This document shows positions 51,101 through 60,978 of a DNA stretch of 64,000 nucleotides, piece by piece. The stretch is taken from assembly GCA_914767715.1 (NCBI GenBank), contig OU612068.1:11718001-11782000 (forward strand), in the 5' to 3' direction. A model generated the notes under the pieces. It ran no database searches. It saw only the letters and a program-made list of their open reading frames with translations, and had not been told where the DNA came from. The DNA is from Membranipora membranacea. Its lineage: Eukaryota; Bryozoa; Gymnolaemata; Cheilostomatida; Membraniporidae. The position numbers were made by a program, and so were the translations under genes. The first letter of the stretch is position 1; each line of letters opens with the position of its first letter.

Positions 51101-54100
51101 GACTAGCATCCTAGTTGTACTTATTGAATCGGAATGATGATTTGACAACCGCTGATGATGATAAAGCTTTAAAAAAGTCATTTAACGGAAAAGGACATTC
51201 TCCCTAATTTATTACGATGGATAGGTCTTACTCCTTAACGAGTTACAGTCTCACAAGCCCTGCTGAATAACTTTGGGGAATCGTGTGATCCACCAAAATA
51301 TCTTTGATCCTCTTAGGGGTTCCAACAACAGAATGCTTTACCTTATGGTAGGCTAGATGCAGTTCATAGGATTTGGAGGACCTCCAGTGCTGTGCTGGGG
51401 TGGTAGAAGAAAACTCCTTGACCATCTCGAGAAACTTGCCCGTGGTGAGCAGCTTCTGGATGGCAAACAGGCATACTTGAGCATCCTTGGCCTCAAATGT
51501 TCTGAGAGACTGCAAAAAAAAAGTAAAGATATTTTGCAACAACCGGATAAAGCGTCATGTTTTCAAGGTAAGTAATGGTTCTCACCAAATAAACAAGAGA
51601 ACCATCAACCTGACTGACTATTAATATTCTTCCATTGTATTAATACAAACCCGATAATCATATAGGAATTTGTGACTCGTGTGAAATTGTGAGAGCCTTG
51701 ATTTCTTAGGCACGGGTAGCTGTATTTTCACACAGGAGATTTATGTAGACGAAAAACAGATCTGGGTTTGCCTTTAGAATTTTAAATCCGTTTAGCAACA
51801 TAGTGTTTGCGTGCAATACGAATAAAAATATTGATAAATGTAAAAACAATAGACAGAGCAATGCATTTTCATTCTCATAATCAGAAAAATATATAAATTA
51901 TGTTATTTTGATCCATATCCTGAATTTCTTGGGGATGTGGTCAATATGAAGTGGCCTTTGGATCAATATCAATCTAATCGGTAGGCTTTTATATCCATAA
52001 CTAGTGGTTATGAAAAGAAAATAATTATTTCAATTTTTTGCCACTCGCATTTACGTAGCACCAACAAAAATAATTTAATAGTTGAATTCATTCCAATAAA
52101 ATTGGTGCAATTGCTGGTTATATCCTGAAATTTCGGAGACCAAGTGGCCAACTGATAAACACATATAGAGTGATTTGATATTGATAGAAACAATAGTTTT
52201 TTTCTCCAAATAAATACCCACGTCCGTGATGAGTGGACATGAATGAAGAAATCGCAAAATTTACAAAGTCATAGTTACGTCGCACCATAAAAGTAATTTC
52301 ATGCTCAAATTCGTTCTCATTTTGTGGCCCTATGACATTTGACCTTCCTAAGGACTTGGTAACCATAAGATTCAGGAGTTAGAGTACTCCAACACTTTAT
52401 TTGATAGCAGAGATATCACTGGATGCGCAAAGCCCAAGTAAGGTCCTTTTTCTGGCTGAAGTATGGGGCAAAATAGCTGGAGAAACCACAAACTTCAAAT
52501 TTTTAAATGGTTTTGAAAACTGCCAACAGATGTGCGTCATAAACTCTATTTTTTAAATATACCTACAGGATGTTGGCAGTCAGAATGTCAATAACCAACT
52601 TGGTTCAAGATTAGGTTGAGGGAAGTCATCGGGCGATTATTTTGGGAATTGATGGCAGCGAGAACCCTTCTGTTATTCTAACAGTAAACCGGCAAGTAGG
52701 GCTACCCCTACGCCAAAACTAATCAGGCATATTCCGGAGAGCTCTTGCCCACATCATTCTTACAAGGACGGCTATGACGTCTTCGATTTCTCTCCCTTAT
52801 CTTCTTTACTTTCACTTTTTCACACAAACAATGAAGAAGTAAAAACCATCACTTTCATTAATTATTTACCTCAAAGATCCCATACATGTGAGGTATGAGA
52901 GAGAGGCAGTCTAAATCATGGAATTATATTGGAGTTCCCTTGTGACATGAATGGAGCTAGTTTAGCTTCTCAAATATTGCCCTGGTCGCCGTAATTGGCA
53001 TTCCACCACCAACCACTACCCAACCAACTGTAATTGGGATATTGTTGATAATGGAATGCCACTACCAGAATACTGGGTAGATTTTGAGCACTTAAAAAAC
53101 TACCCAAAGATCAGAGCAAGTTATAGCCAGGCAGCTACTTATGATAAAGTTGTGTCAGACTCATAATGCAGAGAATGGGAGTTACCTTCCCTTATGGAAG
53201 GCACTCTTTCCACTATCAATAATTCATGCCAAGTGGAGCATTGAATTTTTTACCATGCAAATTTGACATAACTTTATCATAAGTACCGCCTGATTATAAA
53301 ATGCTTTGGTGTTTGGGTAGTCTTTTGCAGCCAGTTTTACCAGAAAGAGTAGAAATCTGTCTAGAGTGAATAGATTGTATTTCCACAGCATGCTTCTGAG
53401 AGCGTCAGTAGAGTGTAGAAATGTTTGCTTATTCTGACAGGACTGAAGCTGCGTAGCAATGTAATCGCAGAACGTTCTCAGGTGTACACTTAGAGCCTTC
53501 GGTCCTAGAGCCTCTAGTATTCTGAAAATAATAATATATATAAAATAATAATATAATATGGATGTTAACTGCAACGGTATCATTATTTAACGATAGTATG
53601 AACATATACATATATAATACTATGATATATATTACCATTTTATACTATGGCAATATAAATGATATTATATATATTTATTAGCATAAATGATAAATGCTTC
53701 TTTTGAGCACAGTCCGAGGGTCTGATTAGTTTCTGTGTAGTCATTATAAAAACAAATTGTGAACAGTAAACTGTATAGAAAAAAATGGACCTGTCAAATA
53801 GCCAAGCTCAAAAAGGGCACCACTAACTATGATTATAAGAATTCTATACCGCTTCTCATCGAAGCCTTCGTTTTTAAAAAGAGTAATAGTTACACCCAAA
53901 TCTAAACAGGATGCCGTTTTAAAAATGGGTAGAAATTGAGTAAAGCTCTTTGATGTCTATTGTGTTTGGGCATCTCTTTACAGTGTAATGTACGGGTGGG
54001 GTTGTACATTTCGACACAGTTAGTAATCTCCCCATTACTATCCATGTGGCACATATCTTGTAATGAGTAATTCCTTCATACCTGATCTAGTGATCTGAAT

Positions 54101-57100
54101 ACCATACTGCGTATTTTAATAGCCTTCCAAAATCAATATATTTGATATATTCACAGTGAAAGGAAAGGATATCCATCCTCTTGGACATGTTATTGGTTTC
54201 ATGGGAATGAAAAATGTTCTTTATTTATTGAAAACAGCCCAAGTTTTGAAGGTTTTTTCGTACATCCGATTCTCAATCCAAGACAAACACATCCAGATTG
54301 TTATTGTTATTTTCATGAACTTCTCGACCTAACAACATCAATCAAGGTTTAGCTGATTGTGGCAGAATAAGAGGCTGTCTGGTCATTCTCAGTCAGAGTA
54401 TTGTTGACATTTAACTGGAGAGAAATATGATGTACCCAGGCATTATAATAATAAAATTACATTCAAACATCAAAAAGTGTGAATTATGAGTGGGATTATC
54501 CAGTGTAAATCGCTATGTGATGGAGTGTTTGTGGTCATTTGACTCAATTTGGTCCCCAGAGAATCAGGGTTAAGGAGTTCAAATTAATCTGACAAATCTC
54601 TCCTCGCCTAAGGGGTCAATATTTGTGGTTTGACTTACATAATTAAGCCTTGGACACGAGAAGAGGCCTTCGCAGCCACAAATTTGATAACTTACAACGC
54701 TGTGCCTCTGACCGCGAGGTCAGTTCTGTTGGCAACATCTGCATAATTTTAAATAAACACTCGAAAGGTTTAAATTTTAAGCCAATAAGTTATGATATCA
54801 TAACTTTCAGCTGATTTAGCAATGGATAGGAAATAGATAATCCAAATTACCATTCACATTTTGCGACTTTTAAAAATCACCATGGTTATGGTCAATTGTC
54901 AACATATAGAGACCATAATTCATAATTATTGTATTAATTATTAAACTGCATGGAGTCATCAATCTCCATTGTAATCACTAGAGGGTGGAGGGTTAGATGA
55001 GATAACTGAGTCTGAGACAATCTGAGTGTCAAGTGGCGCTGATAGTCTGAGATTATCGAGGGTCAATGCTCTCAGATTGCTAAGATTAAGTTATTCTACA
55101 TTCCAGAGCAACTAAAGAGGTAAAATTTAAAATCTCCCTACTTATTTTAACGAAATCAGAAGACCTGGCTGGCTCTATACTGATTACAAAGAAAAACATG
55201 TTATGTCAGTCTGAGTCTATGGGCTCAGACTCAGAAGCTGATGGGAGCACTCTGCCTGATGTCTGGGAGCCAGAATATGGAATAAGCATTGCATAAGCCC
55301 AGGCCTCAATTCGGAGTTGTCCTCTCTCCAGTTTGGTACTTTTAACCCACGCCGCATAGGAAAAACGTGCTGAAAAGAGGGTTATCTTGATAACCGCTTA
55401 CAATAGGATAACAATTATTTTTGATTCAGAATCTGCAGAATTGAAAACTCATATGGACAGAGTTTGAGAAATAATTTTAGTATTTGGATAGTCAATTATA
55501 GCATTTTCTGCCTGTTTTGCTGACCATTTGGCAGAATTTTTCATGAGTTTCGTCACTAAAATTAAGATTTATCAACATTCAAGCCTCCAATGGTGCAGAC
55601 TATGAATCATAACTCATTTTTATCCTAACATAAGCGGTTTTCAAGATAACCCTCTTTCAGCAGGTTTTTCCTATGCGGCGTGGGATAAAAGTACCAAACT
55701 GGAGAGAGTACAGCTCCGAATTGAGGCATTAATAAGAGCTCAGAAAACTGTCTATTATAGTATATAATAGATTTATTATAGTATATAATAACTCTATGAT
55801 GATAATAATGTACGACACTCCAGGATGTAAAAATTGAGTTATTATCATAAACATATTAATGATATAATTATATTTATATGTTTATGGTTATTAAATGCTC
55901 TAGAGTGGAAAATGAAGTGCTCAGAACGTTCTACATATCATATCTACAATCAATGACACAACAAAATCTGGTTGTGCACTTGGTTGGCGCATGCGGGAGT
56001 AGTAAAATTGGGTATGAAAATTGAATTTTTAGAGCAATTTTAGCCATTGTTTACAGGAAATTTTTCATGTCATGCCCATAGACTTAATAATATTATTAAG
56101 TCTATGGTCAAGCCATGATCACTTGCAGGAAATTACTCTGGAAAAGGAATCCGTGCTCTCCCGTTGAGGTATGCCAAAATCAGATCTTTGTAAAAAGCAT
56201 TACAGAGCTAGCTGGTTTTACCACTGGTCGTTCTTGCCAGCCAGATTATGAAAGACAACAGCTTATGCTATTTTTCTTCAAATTGTCCACTCTTGAGTAC
56301 ATAATATAATATCCATATGGATGTAACCCCCCAATATCCTCACTGTAACAGATTGTCACAGACTACCCAACAGGATGAAAGACTTATATTGGATTGTAAA
56401 CTTCACAACTTCGCTAATTGTGATTCGCTAATCATTACATTTTTGGTAACGTTCTCTATGATAGCTTTTATCAGAGAATTGCAAAAATCGAAATTTACTT
56501 TTATTTTGGCCTGATCGCAAAATTATAATCCATGATTATTTTCATCCTGTAGAGTAATGGGATTAACTTAGCCTTATCTTAGCAGCCCAATTATTGTTGT
56601 TTTTGTTTGTAAAACAAAAACAACAAAAATGGAACCGTTGAAATAAGGTTAGCTTAACTTACTTGTATGCTGACTGCTTTATTGGTACACTCGTCATTAT
56701 ACATTTCCAGAGTACACTGTAAAACAAAGAAAACATTGATGGCATTTTGTTTGTCGGGTTAATTTAGTATCATATAGGTTCAGGCTCCCAGGAGGTGATT
56801 TCAAAGATCTTTACAATCATCCATGAATTCACCTACTGGGTCAATTCAATTCACTTAGATCAATTTACTTTATCAATTAAATAAAATAAAATCTTTTACC
56901 CCCATTGTCAGCTGACAGCACAGGCTCTGAGAAGACAGATAGCACGATCGTTTGGTAGAGACAAGATGAACAAAACGACGGTGCTCTCTTGATGACATCA
57001 TGATGATGACATGCTCATTATTTATATCTCATTGTCAAGCTGAGGAACTTTTCCAGGGTCCTGTAAAGGTCCTACGTATGTACTACCGGGTTTTATCTGG

Positions 57101-60100
57101 TGGGATGAATGGGGCATTCAGTTCAAAGGATGGAGGAAATATTCATCTTCTGATTAACACACCCATCCCATACACATCCTTACACAACATTGTATGAAGA
57201 TGATCAGAATGCGCCATCACAAAAAATATGCATAGTACCAACTAGGTAGAAAATATCGTTTTTTTGTTGTTTGTCTGGAGCAAACAAAAGGATGCTTTGA
57301 TAAGCAGATCAATGAAATGTTACATGAAAGTCTAATCAATTAAGATTTTAACTCGGAATCTGAAGTGGGATTAGGATTATCAAAATCCAAACAGTTAATG
57401 TAAAAAAGCCAAGTTATGCCATTAGCTTGGTTACTATGTTTTATCTTTTACTGGACAATGGAACCACCCCATTCTTGTGTGAGAGCGTGTACTTGGTATA
57501 CACACATTGTTCGAAGAACCAGGCCGTCGGTATGGGAAGTTACAAAGATCTAACAAAGACAGAGTGAAAAAAACAACTCGCTTGAGTGTCTAAGGTGCTC
57601 GTTAACTGGGAGAACCTTGCGGTGCACTGCCTACAGGAAGGGCAGGGCACATTAGGACTCCCATAAAAGCCAAGTCACACCATAGACCATTGACGTGCAG
57701 AAAGCAAATGAGTTTTTCCCAGAAACCAGAAGCCATAGACTTGGGTGCGTGATATGCAGTAATGTCATTTATCACAAAGCAATGATCAAGAATAGTATTT
57801 GATGAATGCCTAAGCAGGGATAATCTTTTTGTGACGCAAGAGTTTTATTGTTTGGAGACACCCTCTTTGTCCGAACACATCACTATAACAAAGATTATAA
57901 TAATGTGTTTCCTCATATTATAGGAGATAACAGCAGATTTCCACCCTTTAATATCTAATCTGTGGTTTCTGTTGCTCCTGGTGGCAGTTTTTGGATTATT
58001 GTCTATTAATTGTTTCATACTAAAAAATCCGCATTGTGCATTGTTCTTCGGGTCAAGAAACAGCATTAGGTTCTGTCCAAGTGAAGGACAAACGGCTGCT
58101 ATAATCATGTGCATAGTCACGTAGACCAGAGAATCCAGGGACAGGGCAGATGTACTAAACTACAGCGAACCACTTAATTGTCACTTAATAGAATTGAGTG
58201 GTTCGATCTGACTGTAGTAAAGGAAAGAACTCATCATCCTGTTTGCTTTTATTTGTATTCAGCGTACTGTGGCTAGCCTCTCTGGCGACTTCCACTACAA
58301 CATTTCTCTATACCGGCCAATAAAGAGAATTAATTTCTGCTTTTCCGGTTGTGAATCTCTCAGAGTCTACTTACTGCCATCAGAAACACCCATCTAGTGT
58401 AACAAAGCCGGACAGTCTATGTTAGGACAACTCCAAAATATCCATTACTGCTGCGGAAACAGCGTGATTGACAAATTTAAGAGTTTCATTATCGGCTTGA
58501 CTTCCATATTTTGAGGATGGGAAAGGAATAATGATGACATTGATGACAGTTTTATCCTTATATCAAAGGCAAAAAAAGGACAAAGGCATGTTTATTGAAT
58601 AACCCAATCCGATCATTAAACAACAATAATTTTGTTCTGCATATCTGATTATATCGAGGACTGACCCTTCGGGGAAGCATCTTGTATCTTCGAGTATTCT
58701 ATAATTATACTCTACTATAATTATACTATACCTCGTTCAGAACCATAAGCTCTGAACTTTGAGCTGATCAGATTTAATTGTAATTATCAATCATTCTCAC
58801 AAAAAAACTGAAACTTGCAGAAATGTTATGTTTTATGAAATTTTAAGTTTGATCAAGCACCTGGACTAAGAATTAGATACATTAGAGGGGTAAACATTAG
58901 CTAGTTTGGGAGTTGGGCTAAGGTGGAAGTTTATAAGTTTCAGCGTAGGAAAACCTTATTCATCCGGGGTATCTTAAGCTTGTGTGAAAACTGAATCGAC
59001 CATTACTCACCAAAAGAAAAGAGGTTTCTCAGTGCTCTTAGAGAAATGTGCCACACAATCAACATCACTCGTCGCTGTAAGTACAAGAGACACCATTAAA
59101 ATCAGTAAATCCTCTTTTCCAGCTCTGAATATGAAGGTTTTTTCTTGATGTATTGACGTTCATATAATATTATATTATTTTATAATACGCATCATAACAA
59201 ATGAAAACAAACTCTTTGTCACACAAAAAGATTAATGGTTATGAGTTATCAGTCTGGAATGTTTGTATTTATTTTAACTTTATAGATGAAAAGCTTGCGA
59301 CTGATCGTCTAAAATTTTAGGTATTAATATTAGTGCCGGGTTTACGAGCAGGCAGGCGGACGGGTAATCTGATAGGGATGAGCTAGTACAGAGCAAGAAA
59401 AAGAGAAAGGAGAAATGTTTTCAGGCGCACTTCAGGCATTTTAAAATTTGCATTTTTGTTATTTTAGCGAGTAATTAATCACTTAAAACATACCATTAGT
59501 CATGTAAGCACTCTCTGAACCGTCCCAGCCCAAAATGTCGGTTCAAATATACAGGGATGGTCACATGCCAACGCAACAAATTAGAGTGTAATGCAAATAT
59601 CCTCTTTCCAGTGCCAGGATTACTGGACTATGAAAACATTACCATGGACAGGAAAGTATTGTTTTGTCATTTCAGCCTTGTACTACATTCCAGCGAGTGC
59701 AGCGGATAGAGTTTTGAAACGCTGACAGGGCTAAATTTAATGCTCAACATCAACCAAAAAACTCCCGCAGGAAACCAGATTCTGCCCATCATCAATCTCA
59801 GCTTGTCTGAGTCTATCCGCGATATGCTATGAGCACCTTGTTTCTGATTTCCTCGTATGGCCTCCCCTCCGCAAGCCAAGTCTGGTGTAGCAATCGACTA
59901 GTCTCCCTGATCACACAACATGTCAGGTTGAGCAATAAATTGTAAAACAATGGGAATCATTAATTTATGTTAATTCAGATAAAGCAGGTCAAAATTTGAC
60001 AACCCAACAAAACGCAATTATCTCTGCAGATGAATCATTTTGCTGGATTATCATAAAACGTATAAGTACATAAAAGCCACATATTTTCGATCATATTTGA

Positions 60101-60978
60101 CCATTTTTTGCCTGTTACAATGAAAATTAGTCATTAAATCTTTAAATGATACAAAAGCTTTAATAGAGGATAATAGGAACCTGCGATAACCATGACTGGA
60201 TAATAATAATATGCCTATTATTTACACCAAACGGAACCAGCAACTCCGGCCATCATTTTTTGCATAAAACCGCTTTTATATTTCATTCCTTTGATGACCC
60301 TTTGTCTTTTTTTTGGATCCTCATACACTGTTAGGTAGGATTAAATGTGTGGTGTTTTCTCATTGTTATACACCTTACGGTGCTATGGTCAGAGAAGACA
60401 ATTCTGAAAATTTTAACTTAACGTAACAGAAATTTGAAAGGAAATTTAACCACAAGAATTTAAAAAATGTCATTTAATTGTATTCAAATTTTTTTAATAA
60501 GAAAATAATGACACCCACATAGCATTTTTTGATAAATGAAAGAGAAATTGCAAGCGAGGGAACAATGACCTGATCGTTTTTTGACATCAGCGATAGGTCC
60601 TGTCAAGGAGGATGCACATCCCTGGTTCAATTGTCCAGCCCTGCACCTCATATCAAATAACATACCTATATTTATTGAGGTAGTTATTTTATTGTGGTAT
60701 TTCAATACATTGTACCAAAACCTTGAAAAATGGAAAACAAACAAAAAGTAGGCCGGAACCATACCCTCGATACTCACTCGTATATCTCTGATACTCTGAA
60801 TCCACATTCCACTGTAGTTGTTGCTTGTCCTCGCTTGGCACATGATTCTGTGTGAAGTAATCACTAAGCTGAGTAGGGAATGTCTCCAATGTGTGAGCAG
60901 ACCAGTTATGTGGTGTGTGCTCATGTATCTTCTTCAGCAGATTTACACTCCAGTTACCGGCCTGCTGTCCAGAATCAG
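29961..60978 (-). CDS. MED23: MED23, Mediator complex subunit 23, C-terminal half
   Basis: MED23 is a tail-module subunit of Mediator that links activators to RNA polymerase II. Fifteen exons join in phase: 60778-60978, 59011-59074, 56663-56716, 53341-53521, 51342-51509, 48578-48709, 43994-44105, 42759-42857, 41696-41824, 38421-38586, 36063-36234, 34718-34836, 31421-31541, 30742-30827, 29961-30117. They encode 652 residues, against about 1368 for human MED23, so the N-terminal half lies beyond 64000. Landmarks: HTPHNWSAHTL, LWKYNLFTLDR, PVTYLYNTLHYY, WMNAIALILTALPEPYW, WHHSNIGQLSAIPK, LIGPFLQRFHQER and MDSICDF, all near-identical to human. It consists of helical repeats and has no catalytic site. 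Two introns (after 41696 and after 30742) have U12-type signals; the others are ordinary GT-AG. The identification is secure. Confidence 0.97.
30118..30741 (-). other. MED23: U12-type GT-AG intron in MED23
   Basis: The donor is TT/GTATCCTTTG, matching the minor-spliceosome donor RTATCCTTT. Near the 3' end TTTCTTTGAC resembles the U12 branch site TTCCTTRAC with one mismatch, 15 bases from the acceptor ACCAG/TTATCAC. The junction gives ICDF-F-YHIKYM, against human ICDFLYHMKYM. Confidence 0.88.
30742..30827 (-). CDS. MED23: MED23 exon before the U12 GT-AG intron
   Basis: 86 bases after the acceptor GTTTTTTTTAG. It encodes LTIELYEILERVDKAGAEL and RYMDSICDF, matching human NYMDPICDFL. It ends in phase 2. 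Confidence 0.93.
30952..31025 (+). repeat. tRNA-like remnant, possible SINE fragment
   Basis: TTAGTACAGTGGTAAC resembles a polymerase III A box, followed by an imperfect anticodon-arm-like hairpin. The expected B box is poor. It lies in a MED23 intron. It is weak evidence for a decayed tRNA-derived SINE. Confidence 0.2.
31421..31541 (-). CDS. MED23: MED23 exon (FLQRFHQER)
   Basis: 121 bases between TCTGTTTTTAG and TTGAT/GTGAGT. It encodes LIKEQLKPLVKTEQQFLYV and CHLIGPFLQRFHQERAY, one of the most conserved blocks of MED23. Confidence 0.96.
34718..34836 (-). CDS. MED23: MED23 exon (WHHSNIGQL)
   Basis: 119 bases between CTCGTTGTAG and CCTAA/GTTAGT. It encodes VFDFNKSQLSTKEYRCTYIL and ALSHVIWHHSNIGQLSAIP, matching human FDFTACHQSYSEM and AVWHHSSIGQLSLIPK. 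Confidence 0.95.
36063..36234 (-). CDS. MED23: MED23 exon (WMNAIALIL)
   Basis: 172 bases between GTTTACAG and TTTGAG/GTTTGA, a weaker donor. It encodes TTWMNAIALILTALPEPYW, nearly identical to human AWMNAIGLIITALPEPYW. Confidence 0.95.
36903..36914. repeat. C12 homopolymer
   Basis: A run of 12 C in a MED23 intron. Similar G/C runs occur at 21623-21634 (G12), 29163-29175 (G13) and 63409-63421 (G13). Confidence 0.9.
38421..38586 (-). CDS. MED23: MED23 exon after the AT-AC intron
   Basis: 166 bases. It begins TG/ATG AAC GAT after the AC acceptor and ends AAGTG/GTTAGT. It encodes DIDWRFAEFTSAPAHVLY and CTELLALPVPGEQLGEEL, matching human CDWRFNEFPNPAAHALH and CVELMALAVSGKEVG. Confidence 0.94.
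39320..39610 (+). mobile_element. tRNA-derived SINE-like element
   Basis: TAGCTCGGTAGGTTAAAG matches a polymerase III A box. An anticodon-like hairpin (CTGT, loop CTTCTAAT, ACAG) follows, then GCTTTCGGATCC, a degenerate B box. A GC-richer body runs on to about 39610, unlike the surrounding AT-rich intron. The right boundary is approximate. Confidence 0.45.
41166..41615. repeat. Diverged tandem duplication, about 240-base unit
   Basis: Two copies share, in order, CAAATCC.AATTTGATTTA, GATAAGA, GCATGGTAC.AAAATCCTT, TTAGATTTAA.CTGCCA and AGAATTTTTAGTGTTT. They start near 41170 and 41410. The divergence is considerable, so the duplication is old. Confidence 0.75.
41696..41824 (-). CDS. MED23: MED23 exon before the AT-AC intron
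   Basis: 129 bases after the acceptor GTATTGCAG. It encodes HGERLPMDLVISLEMKNYIL and DYFYHRVKRLVN, matching the human segment that ends YYCRLIGRLVD. It is less conserved than its neighbours, but the phase (2 in, 1 out) fits both sides. Confidence 0.9.
41827..41952. repeat. CAATACATC minisatellite at a MED23 splice acceptor
   Basis: Variable tandem units of CAATA and CATC (for example CAATACATCCAATACAATA) fill the 3' end of the intron and stop at the acceptor of the 41696-41824 exon. On the coding strand this reads as TGTATTG/GATGTATTG repeats leading into TGTATTGCAG. Confidence 0.9.
42759..42857 (-). CDS. MED23: MED23 exon (PVTYLYNTLHYY)
   Basis: 99 bases between TACTTTGTAG and TATTAG/GTATGA. 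It encodes QPVTYLYNTLHYYNKFLKDR, near-identical to human RPVTYLYNTLHYYEMHLRDR. Confidence 0.97.
43571..43860. repeat. Diverged tandem duplication, about 160-base unit
   Basis: Two copies share CAGTTAC.GC, GT.TTAT..TGGTATATTT, GGGGAAGTCCAG and AAAAATCAT.CATTTGACCT, starting near 43571 and 43732, in a MED23 intron. Confidence 0.75.
43994..44105 (-). CDS. MED23: MED23 exon (VLDVFVHRLIE)
   Basis: 112 bases between CATATTACAG and CACG/GTAATC. It encodes VLDVFVHRLIEALKLGSTSE and LLTDLSVLYKYH, matching human VFDIVIHRFLELL and LLDHLGGLYKFH. Confidence 0.96.
44682..44790. repeat. AT-rich tandem repeat
   Basis: About two units of some 60 bases, built on AATAATGTATA.AATTTGC and GGAAAATTAATAATAAATA, in a MED23 intron. 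Confidence 0.8.
45693..45835. repeat. TTGATTGTTG simple repeat region
   Basis: Irregular repetition of TTGATTGTTG and TGTTGAAGTTGA over about 140 bases in a MED23 intron. Confidence 0.75.
45886..45990 (-). repeat. tRNA-like sequence, possible SINE head
   Basis: On the - strand GACCGGGTTCAATACCCG matches a T arm with a polymerase III B box (GGTTCAANNCC). Upstream TTAGGGTGCTAAAGCCGATT may be the D-arm side. A full cloverleaf was not obtained, so a tRNA-derived repeat is more likely than a tRNA gene. Confidence 0.35.
48578..48709 (-). CDS. MED23: MED23 exon (KFPEAFFYEG)
   Basis: 132 bases, phase 0 at both ends, between TTATTGTAG and CTACCT/GTAAGT. It encodes KFPEAFFYEGILE and LPSYFDNVCLRLLP, matching human KYPEKLYFEGLAE and LPIYFGNVCLRFLP. 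Confidence 0.96.
50694..50765 (-). repeat. Dispersed G-rich repeat, copy 2
   Basis: On the - strand CGAGGGGCAAAAGTCTGGGG followed by GGCTCAGACTA, shared with the copy at 63436-63466 and in part with 29180-29202. It lies in a MED23 intron. Confidence 0.65.
51342..51509 (-). CDS. MED23: MED23 exon (AKDAQVCLFAIQ)
   Basis: 168 bases, phase 0 at both ends, between TTTTTTTGCAG and CATAAG/GTAAAG. It encodes EAKDAQVCLFAIQKLL and PAQHWRSSKSYELHLAYHK, matching human GNEAQVCYFIIQLLL and PEHWLQNDWHTKHMNYHK. Confidence 0.95.
53341..53521 (-). CDS. MED23: MED23 exon (LWKYNLFTLDR)
   Basis: 181 bases between TTATTTTCAG and TTTCTG/GTAAAA. The frame stays open past the donor, but homology and the next exon show that it ends here. 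It encodes ILEALGPKALSVHLRTFCDY and MLWKYNLFTLDRFL, matching human VLERIGARALVAHVRTFADF and MVWKYNIVTLDRLI. Confidence 0.95.
55303..55727. mobile_element. Large foldback/MITE with about 110-base inverted arms
   Basis: The left arm starts GCCTCAATTCGGAG and contains CCAGTTTGGTACTTTTA, CGCCGCATAGGAAAAAC and GAGGGTTATCTTGATAACCG. The right arm carries the same words in inverse order and ends CTCCGAATTGAGGC at 55727. The internal part is AT-rich and non-coding. It lies in the MED23 intron between 53522 and 56662. Confidence 0.85.
56563..56657. repeat. Imperfect palindrome overlapping a MED23 splice donor
   Basis: The core 56594-56626 is a perfect 15-base stem (TTGTTGTTTTTGTTT) with a 3-base loop. 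The outer arms TTAACTTAGCCTTAT (56563) and ATAAGGTTAGCTTAA (to 56657) pair at 12 of 15 positions. The outer arm lies directly beside the donor of the 56663-56716 exon. Confidence 0.8.
56663..56716 (-). CDS. MED23: MED23 short exon (VLWKCIM)
   Basis: 54 bases between TTGTTTTACAG and ATACAA/GTAAGT. It encodes VLWKCIMTSVPIKQSAY, matching human LLWKMLLETDHINQIGY. Phases 2 in and 2 out fit both neighbours. Confidence 0.93.
58160..58217. repeat. Short inverted repeat (hairpin)
   Basis: CTACAGCGAACCACTTAATT and the inverse of CTACAGTCAGATCGAACCAC face each other over a short spacer, with an internal bulge. It lies in a MED23 intron and may be a small MITE remnant. Confidence 0.6.
59011..59074 (-). 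CDS. MED23: MED23 short exon (HFSKSTEKPLFF)
   Basis: 64 bases between TGTACTTACAG and CTTTTG/GTGAGT. It encodes TSDVDCVAHFSKSTEKPLFF, matching human NENDIITHFSMQGSPPLFL. Confidence 0.93.
60778..60978 (-). CDS. MED23: MED23 exon, most 5' found in the window
   Basis: 201 bases between CACACATACAG and TACGA/GTGAGT. It encodes HEHTPHNWSAHTLETFPTQL then SDYFTQNHVPSEDK, matching human SFTPHNWASHTL and AFFKQNNVPQES. It opens with two bases of a split codon, so further exons lie upstream. Confidence 0.96.

Noticed and set aside
53224-53340. Open frame continuing past the MED23 exon 53341-53521
   Set aside because: The frame stays open, but the protein loses similarity to MED23 at the GTAAAA donor, and the next exon (SLRTFEAKDAQ) continues the homology in phase 0. 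It is intron readthrough.
60484-60777. Tail of the 146-codon - strand frame overlapping the first MED23 exon
   Set aside because: It is another frame than the conserved MED23 one and runs through the splice donor; treated as chance.
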